DNA of 64,000 nucleotides from Sisyra terminalis. Its lineage: Eukaryota; Arthropoda; Insecta; Neuroptera; Sisyridae. The DNA lies in contig OY292279.1 of the NCBI GenBank assembly GCA_958496175.1, positions 9,982,001-10,046,000 on the forward strand. The letters run 5' to 3'. The notes under the pieces are model-generated. The model worked only from the letters and a program-made list of their open reading frames with translations, made no database searches and was not told where the DNA came from. Position numbers and translations under genes: made by a program. Below are positions 57,831-64,000 of the stretch, piece after piece. Each line of letters opens with the position of its first letter. Position 1 is the first letter of the stretch.

Positions 57831-58227
57831 ATAAGAAAATGAATATAAATACAGGAAATTTAAAAGTGGGAAGAAAACGTAGGACTAAAACCTTTAACCT
57901 GTTTAACCTTATCATCCTACGAGAGTCTTAGAATTTTTAGTAAATCATTTAATTTTTAATGTTTTTCGCAAAGTTTTAATCATTGAAATTTGCACAATTT
58001 TATTCATTGTTTCATTGGACTAATGGAAAGTTGTGTTAAAAGAAATATGATTTGTCAGATTACTATTGGAAAGTTTTTGAAAAGCATAGAGGAACCTTTG
58101 TTTTAACTAACTGAATTTTGTTGCAGTTTATTTTAATTGTAGCACAGATTTAAACAAATTTCCAAAAATTTCAAAGAATTTTAAGACCAGAAGAAAAAAA
58201 CCTAAGTTTTTTGAAGATAAAACTAGT
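57831..58227. other. Unique AT-rich DNA
   Basis: Nothing recognised; it precedes the exon-like patch. Confidence 0.4.
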
Positions 58228-58636
58228 TTGAAGAAACGAGTTATCAGATGCATTAATTTCCGAGGAGGAGTGGTTCGACGAATTAAAAGTATTTTGACTA
58301 CATTGTCAGATTGTTTCCATTACAACAATCATACAACCACAACGACTATAACCGACACTAATTTAGTTCTAACGAGGCAAATTGCTCGGGATCAGATTAT
58401 CAACTTGTCAGCACATATTACACTCCCAATTGGCCGGGGAAAAATCAAAGGGAAAATTGGTGAGTAGGTTGCGCATGATTAGGCGCCCCCAAACCCAATA
58501 TCCGGACAATATTCGAGCCCGTTGGAACAAATTGGAGCGAGAAAAGTTGATGAAGACTTGGAAGATTTGGACGTTTTTTATGTCCATATGCGTCTTGTTG
58601 AGTAAATATAGAGGCACGAACGCTTCGAGTCGCTAG
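58228..58636 (+). CDS. Exon-like patch, unidentified
   Basis: This patch is more G+C-rich than its flanks. The first part ends at a strong splice donor, TTG|GTGAGT, at 58459/58460; the frame into it is open from 58228 but has no ATG, so it could be an internal or untranslated exon. The second part has an ATG at 58475 (MIRRPQTQYPDNIRARWNKL) and another at 58550 opening MKTWKIWTFFMSICVLLSKY, which resembles a signal peptide, ending at 58636 or at a possible donor A|GTAAAT at 58611. The two readings are alternatives. I recognise no family. Confidence 0.25.
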
Positions 58637-59079
58637 ACAGACATGTGTGGAATGTTTACATTGGATATAATTGGTTTGCTAAATTAGTCTAATAGCTCGT
58701 GCGCTACTTAATTGCTAGTAGAGAAATCATTAAAACTGAGACTTGTTAGAGATCTTTAAGTGGATTATTGCAGATAAGATTAGAGCAGTGGTTTGATAAC
58801 GCTGTACGGAAGATCAATGATCAAATTTTCTGGACAAGGTTTTCCGGAATACATTAAACCAAATACACATGTTCTAAAAATAATTTAACACGTTTCAAAT
58901 CAAGCTGTTAATATTAAACTTAACTCGATAAGAAATTAAAAATGTTTGCCTAAAAAGAGTTCCTATTGAAATGACGTCACAGTACAGTAACTTCAAAATC
59001 CTGTAGACGTTTCCCTATGAAAAATTTATTTAAACCCAAATAGTAAGATCCTGGTTGCTTTCATCCATAGTGTGGTAAA
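58637..59079. other. Unique AT-rich DNA
   Basis: Nothing recognised between the exon-like patch and the palindrome. Confidence 0.4.
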
Positions 59080-59096
59080 CGATTTTTTACGAACGC

Positions 59097-59130
59097 CTGA
59101 GGAAGGCTCAATAAAGAAGCCAAAACTCCC
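59097..59130 (+). ncRNA. Hammerhead-like motif (F4, left arm)
   Basis: CTGAGGA, A, stem GGCT/AGCC around 'caataaag', then AAAAC where GAAAC is expected. The first box is intact; the second is damaged. The right-arm counterpart (minus strand, about 59735-59777) keeps the first box only. Confidence 0.3.
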
Positions 59131-59310
59131 CATGTAACAAATAAATTTTTAACCGATTATTTTTGGTCCTAGTCCTATGAATATTTTATCAATCTATTAT
59201 CATCGAGGATCTGAAATTTTACAATGATTCAAACAACTTTAATATTTGAAATTAATAATGTTCTTGGGAACTTGAACTCAAATAATAAGACGTTAAATTT
59301 TCAAATCATC

Positions 59311-59347
59311 TCAACGTTTCGTTGGTATTTATTTCCAACTTCTTCAG
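59311..59347 (-). ncRNA. Hammerhead-like motif (F3, left arm)
   Basis: Minus strand: CTGAAGA, A, stem GTTGG-(9 nt)-CCAAC, GAAAC, GTTGAG. Both boxes are intact around a perfect 5-bp stem. Confidence 0.45.
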
Positions 59348-59526
59348 GAGAATTTTTGAGATTAAAAATATCAAAAATATTTAAAACAAGATTAAGTTAA
59401 TATAAATAGAATAATTGCTGGTCATTCTTATTCCAGTGTTAAAATAACCGTTATTTAAATAATAATCGTTCTCAACAAGACAGCCAAGCGAGTACGCTAG
59501 TGGTAAATATACTCTCAAAAATTCTC

Positions 59527-59563
59527 CTGAAGAAGTTGGAAATAAATACCAACGAAACGTTGA
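59527..59563 (+). ncRNA. Hammerhead-like motif (F3, right arm)
   Basis: CTGAAGA, A, stem GTTGG-AAATAAATA-CCAAC, GAAAC, GTTGAG. It mirrors the left-arm motif exactly. Confidence 0.45.
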
Positions 59564-59798
59564 GATGATTTGAAAATTTAACATCTTATTATTTGAGTCC
59601 AAGTTTCCAAGACCATTATTAATTACAAATAGTAAGGTTGTTTAAATCATTGTAAAATTTCAGATCCTCGATGGTAATAGATTGATAAAATATTCAGAGG
59701 ACTAGGATCAAAAATAATCGGTTAAAACTTTATTTATTACATGCGATGTTGCGGATTTTTTATTGAGCCTTCCTCAGGCGTTCGTAAAAAATCGTTTT

Positions 59799-59965
59799 AA
59801 CTTTGATAATTATTATCTTTGATAATAATTATTAACGATTATAATCGATAATTATTAACAAAGTAGTTTAAATCGTTTAATCTAAATGTTAATGATTTAC
59901 AACATTTACAACATTTGAAATTTAGTAAGACCAGGTAAATTTTATTACACTTCGTAAATTTTTTA
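59799..59965 (-). repeat. Inverted fragment of the 17-kb tandem unit
   Basis: 'aaatcgtttaatctaaatgt', 'aacatttgaaatttagtaag' and 'ttacacttcgtaaattttt' match in reverse the segment at about 17410-17535 (and 17988-18110). It joins directly to the palindrome, which shares the next piece of the same unit. Confidence 0.7.
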
Positions 59966-60462
59966 AAGACAAAGTATAATCATTTATTCTTTAGAAATCA
60001 CTTTACAAAAAAATCATTTGAGCAGAGAAATAAAGAATTCATATGCTTCCAATAGATTTTATGAATATTAAAGGTTTTTTTTTTGAGTATAGGTTGTGTA
60101 TACTTTAATGATTGGTCCAATTTTTAATCAAATTGGTATTCTCATTGTTAAGAAAAAAAATTTTTTCTGATTTATCGTTTTTTTTTTTTAATTTATTTGC
60201 AAATAAACAGGCATAACAAGCTGAAATTTGGAGTATGAAATGGAGTAACTATTTAGTACTGATATATCCTCCAAAATTGGTTCAAATACCTTTCTTGGAT
60301 TGTTTTTTTATTGATATAGTCCTATGGCTTTTTCTCACTTTTAATTTTAGTCAACAAATTTGAACTTTAAGAAAATTATATAGCTTTCTCTAAATTTCAA
60401 ATATAATTTAATTGATTACGAAAAAAAAGTTTTCCTTAAATCTTAAAATTTATTACAAATCC
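59966..60462. other. Unique AT-rich DNA
   Basis: Nothing recognised. Confidence 0.4.
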
Positions 60463-60470
60463 ATACACAA

Positions 60471-61165
60471 TAGGGTGTCCGTTATTTCCCAAATTGATTT
60501 TTTTACAGCAATAGCCCCCTGAATTTTTAGTTTAGGATACAAAAAAAGTATCCAATACAATAAAGCTCTTAATTTCTTGATTAAACCGTGCCGGAATCAT
60601 GTTACTTTTACCATTTAAATAACATGGGATTATTTGACTTTTTACCATTTAATTTTTTTTCTCAGAAACAAATGAATCAAACGATTTAAGATTAAATTAT
60701 TCTGACGTATAATTTAACGTTCTACAAAAAAGGTCTCGTATGAATTTTCGATTAAATCACTCCATTAAAAGTTATTTAACATTTAACTTGAATTAATTTG
60801 TTTAATTTGTATTTTGTAATTTATTCAACTAATTTGTTAACTACAAGTTCTAATGTTGAATAACTTTTAATGGAGTGATTTAATCGAAAATTCATTAGAG
60901 ACCTTTTTTGTAGAGCGTTAAATTTTACGTCAGAATAATGTAATTTTAAATCTTTTGATTAATTTGTTTCTGAGAAAAAAAAATTAAAAGTAAAAAGTCA
61001 AATAATCCCATGTTATTTAAAGGGTAAAAGTAACAGGATTCCGGTACGGTTTATTCAAGAAATTAAGAGCTTAATTGTATTGGATAATTTTTTTTATATC
61101 TTAAACTAAAAATTCAGGGGGCGGTTGCCCTAAAAAAATCAATTTGGGAAATAACGGACACCCTA
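60471..61165. mobile_element. TAGGGTGTCC-end palindromic element (695 bp)
   Basis: Almost the whole element is a hairpin. Ends TAGGGTGTCCGTTATTTCCC and the complement. Perfect 8-bp duplication ATACACAA (60463-60470 and 61166-61173). Arms share 'ccctgaatttttagttta', 'ataacatgggattatttgac' and 'gttctacaaaaaaggtctc'. No coding. Ends and duplication size fit hAT; the TAGGGTG start is shared with family B. Confidence 0.9.
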
Positions 61166-61173
61166 ATACACAA

Positions 61174-62457
61174 TGACACCTGTTTTATAAAAAAAAACAA
61201 TTTTTCTCATTTTCTAGCCTTGTCAATATCTTATAAACCTTCAGAAAATTATTCTCTAGATTTGGCTTCAAATTGTTATTATAGTTTGATCGTTTGGAAA
61301 AACAGTTTTCCTTATTTGTATTAAAAGCCTTAATATTGAAATAATTAATGAAAAGCTTAGTTTTTACATATACAATTGACCACTATTTCATAAAAAAAGA
61401 GAACAATTTTTAGGGTAACGTATTTTTTTGTGGCAAAAAATATGAAATATTGTTTAAATTTTTATTGTTGTTTGGACAACCACTCAATGATTTGTTTGTA
61501 TCTCGGTTTCAATATATGGACTGTGACGTCACAAAAGATCCATTGGCCTATAAAATTAGTCTTCCTACACTTACATAATATATTTTATCGCTTAAAAAAA
61601 TGAAAGAAAAAATGTATCCGATCTATGGCCAATAGGATTCCTAAATGTTGTAAACTAATAAAAATTAGTATTAATAGTTTAAAAATTAGTTTCCCATACA
61701 GTTGGGTTTCAACTCCTGGACTTTATACGAAATCTACACACAAATTACACAAATATTCAACAGATTAATTTATAAGTACTTAAATCAACAAATGGTTAAA
61801 TGAATTACGAAAGATTCAAAAAGATTTTTCCATTAAAATTTTTCAATCCCGAAAATTTTCGCTATTACAACAATACTGCGATTTATTAATCATAAAATGT
61901 TAAGATTTTGAACGATTTCTTTTAAAAAAAATATTTTTCACTTTATAGACAAAGTATTTTTCTTGATTTCAATGCATTTTTTATATCGATAACCAACGTA
62001 AAACTTGAACAATTTAAATTCAAACGTAAACAAACTATAAAATCGATGGAAAATAAGAATTTTTATTGTCATTTTGGCATTCCGGTAAAAACTAAAGCCT
62101 ATAATATTGTCAACCGAAAAATCAATAAAAAAGTCTTTAACCCTTAATTCCCTACATTATTTTTTTCAATTTCCAACCCTAGCGAGTGGAAAAAAAGGGT
62201 TAAGATGTTTTTAAAAGTCTGAATTATTAAATTGAATCTGAGAAAACTGAAATTTTCGATTTGCCCAAATTGATCATTTCTGGAATTCACAGTCTTGAAT
62301 TCACTTAACAAATTATCATATACATGCGATTCATAAGTCTTTGTGCGTTCGATTAATAAATATTCTTTATATTCCTACAATAATAAATATATTTAAGTTT
62401 TCTTCTTGAATCAAATTAGATTTTTTCGTTAACTTTGAACATTTATATTGTTTTTAA
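61174..62457. other. Unique AT-rich DNA
   Basis: No gene or element end recognised. Confidence 0.4.
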
Positions 62458-62543
62458 AATATATTAAATATATTGTGGTCTTATTTTTACAAAAGTAAAC
62501 TATAAACATAAATTTAAACAAAAGTTCAAACAAATGAACTTCT

Positions 62544-62591
62544 GACGTATTGCTCAGATATGTATTTCGATAGCCAAGCAATCTTCATCAG
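62544..62591 (-). ncRNA. Hammerhead-like motif (F1 subtype, left arm)
   Basis: Minus strand: CTGATGA, A, stem GATTGC-TTG-GCTATC (one mismatch), GAAA, then a hairpin ending ACGTC. The first box is an exact CUGAUGA. Confidence 0.4.
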
Positions 62592-62683
62592 TGGTCAGTA
62601 AGTAGTATTGGACCGCTATGAGATGAGTAACATAGTAGTTACTATTGTATACAGTAGAGCGATCCAATACTTTTTGATGACCA

Positions 62684-62732
62684 CTGGTGATGATTGCTTG
62701 GCAATCGAAAATGGTATCAGGGCAATGCGTTA
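62684..62732 (+). ncRNA. Hammerhead-like motif (F1 subtype, right arm)
   Basis: CTGGTGA (one change from CTGANGA), T, perfect stem GATTGC-TTG-GCAATC, GAAA, decayed second hairpin. Confidence 0.3.
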
Positions 62733-62971
62733 CTGATTCATTTTTTTGAACTTTTGTTCAAATTTATGTTTATAGTTTACTTCTGTAAATTATATTGCAT
62801 AAATAAGACCACAATATATTTCGTATATAGTAGACTGGGCCAAAATAATCGGTTATTTTTTTTTAAAGTATATCGAAAATATTGTTCCAGGTTACAAAAA
62901 AAATATCGGGAAGGTTTGAGTCCTTAATATTAATATTAAGAGACCTATCATCTTTAATTTCGATTTTTTAT

Positions 62972-63648
62972 TTGTGCTTTCATTTTTGCGTCAATGCTGT
63001 CAAACTATCAAGGTAAAAAAATCCATCTGCACATATATTTATAGAAAATTAAATTCCCTACAAAAAACGTCTTGTTAAAAATTTTTGCCAGACATGTCGT
63101 TTTCGAATAATCAAGCTTTAAACATTGATATAATTTTGAGATTTGTTTCCTTTATTTTGGAATTTTGTAACTAACGAACAAATAAATACATAGAAATGAA
63201 CCATATAGATTTTTGAAGGGAATTTAATGCCCTACAAAAAAGGTCTCTTAACGTTTTTACATAAAATCACTCTTTCAAAATTAGTTCAACAACGAAAAAA
63301 ACAATAATTTAATTTTTCCCTCAACTTTAATTGTGAATAACTTTTGAAAAAATTATTTTATTTAAAAACGTTAAGAGACCTTTTTTGTAGAGCATTAATT
63401 TCAATTTAAGAATCTTTATTGTTTATTTCTATAAATTTATTTGTTGATTAGTTACAAAATTCCAAAATAAAGAAAATAAATCTAAAAATTATATCAATGT
63501 CTGAAGCTTGATTATTCGGAAACGGCGTGTCTGGCAAAAATTTTTAAAGAAACATTTTTTGTAGGGAATTAAATTTTCTATAAATATATGTGCATATGAA
63601 TTTTTTTTACCTTGATAGTTTGCCGGCATTGACGCAAAAATCAAAGCA
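62972..63648. mobile_element. Foldback element containing the 340-bp array module
   Basis: Arms of about 330 bp meet near 63310: 'tttttgcgtcaatgctgtca' at 62990 against its complement near 63630, 'aatcaagctttaaacattga' at 63110 against 63500, and 'ctacaaaaaaggtctcttaa' at 63233 against 63380. Each arm corresponds to one unit of the tandem array at 41145-42745. A possible outer end 'gactgggccaaaataatcgg' (62832) has no inverted partner in view. Confidence 0.75.
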
Positions 63649-64000
63649 GTTTTTAAGGGAATACAAAATGTTTTTGTTTTACAACTTTGTCGCTATGTAA
63701 GGCTAACGAAGTCGCGGGTATGATTCGATTAAAACCGAAACGTCTAACAATGACAATGTACAATCTTTTGTACATTTAACTGCTGTGGCATTTTATTATT
63801 TATAATGCAGGAAGTGTATTGTGCCAGAAATATATTTGGTGGAAATTTATGAAGCTTTTAGACGAAAATTCAAAACAGTGCTTTTATGTGTCACGTTAGT
63901 GTCACAATAAATAGTGTTGGAACAAAACGATAAAAATACCCACCACACATTGAGGACCAGAAAATTGTTGGTATGTTTGGTCGTTTCGATTTTCCTCGGC
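63649..64000. other. Unique DNA at the window end
   Basis: Nothing recognised; a short 'acgaagtcgcgggta' phrase resembles the end of the Helitron-like repeat but stands alone. Confidence 0.35.

Larger units (their letters stand above)
59080..59798. mobile_element. Palindromic element with two kinds of hammerhead-like motif, family F3/F4
   Basis: Arms of about 285 bp (59080-59362 and 59507-59798) are inverted: 'acgaacgcctgaggaaggct' at 59090 against its complement near 59783, 'aatcggttaaaactttattt' near 59719 against 59130-59155, and the inner 'gttggtatttatttccaac' region. Each arm holds an outer CTGAGGAAGGC motif and an inner CTGAAGAAGTTGG motif. Part of the arm ('atgttcttgggaacttga') is shared with the 580-bp tandem unit at 17 kb. 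Confidence 0.8.
62458..62832. mobile_element. Palindromic 'GATTGC' element, family F1, diverged subtype
   Basis: Inverted repeat with ends 'aaatatattgtggtcttatt' and the complement near 62805-62832, and the centre near 62645. It has its own version of the arms ('actataaacataaatttaaa', 'gatccaatactttttgatg'). The half copy at 28.2 kb is of this subtype. Confidence 0.75.

Noticed and set aside
63690..63725. Second copy of the Helitron-like end
   Set aside because: Only about 15 bp match ('acgaagtcgcgggta'); too short.

Overview
This is a very AT-rich stretch of animal nuclear DNA, almost certainly from an insect. The evidence is decayed mariner transposases, hAT elements with 8-bp target duplications, a Penelope-like retroelement fragment, and dense palindromic (foldback) miniature elements. 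There is no prokaryotic gene organisation, no long open reading frame, and no rRNA or intact tRNA gene. I found no gene I could name with confidence. Three patches look exon-like because they are richer in G+C than their surroundings and carry plausible splice signals. The best is a minus-strand membrane-anchor first exon at 45380-45677; the others are at 58228-58636 and, weaker, a short upstream ORF at 45825-45956.

Layout. 1-9 kb: a 1.4-kb palindromic element, a dead mariner cut by a small hAT element with a perfect 8-bp duplication, palindromic elements of the 'GATTGC' family, and a hAT miniature element carrying a tRNA-like A-box/B-box segment. 10.2-15.4 kb: one large inverted duplication with arms of about 1.65 kb, built from tandem monomers and a dead hAT transposase. 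One arm is broken by a Penelope-like fragment. 17-19 kb: a 580-bp tandem duplication running into a foldback. 21-31 kb: further palindromes, a degenerate tandem array and a Helitron-like repeat. 31-36 kb: an inverted-repeat element, then a dead mariner with an internal duplication, interrupted by part of the palindrome seen at 1-2.4 kb. 41-43 kb: a roughly 340-bp tandem array. 43-52 kb: two copies of a palindromic element with TAGGGTG ends and perfect 8-bp duplications, plus several local duplications. 55.5-57.8 kb: a hAT-type element holding another nested element. 59-64 kb: a run of palindromic elements.

The most interesting signal is a recurring hammerhead-ribozyme-like motif: a CTGANGA box, then an A, then a perfect short stem, then GAAA. 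I see it in at least four unrelated repeat families, usually twice per element in head-to-head orientation. This architecture is the one associated with the terminal repeats of Penelope-like retroelements, and the window also holds a Penelope-type protein fragment. A second recurring signal is a module around CTCTACAAAAAAGGTCT, shared by a tandem array and three otherwise different foldback families.

The stretches between elements appear to be old, unique or unrecognisably decayed intergenic or intronic DNA.
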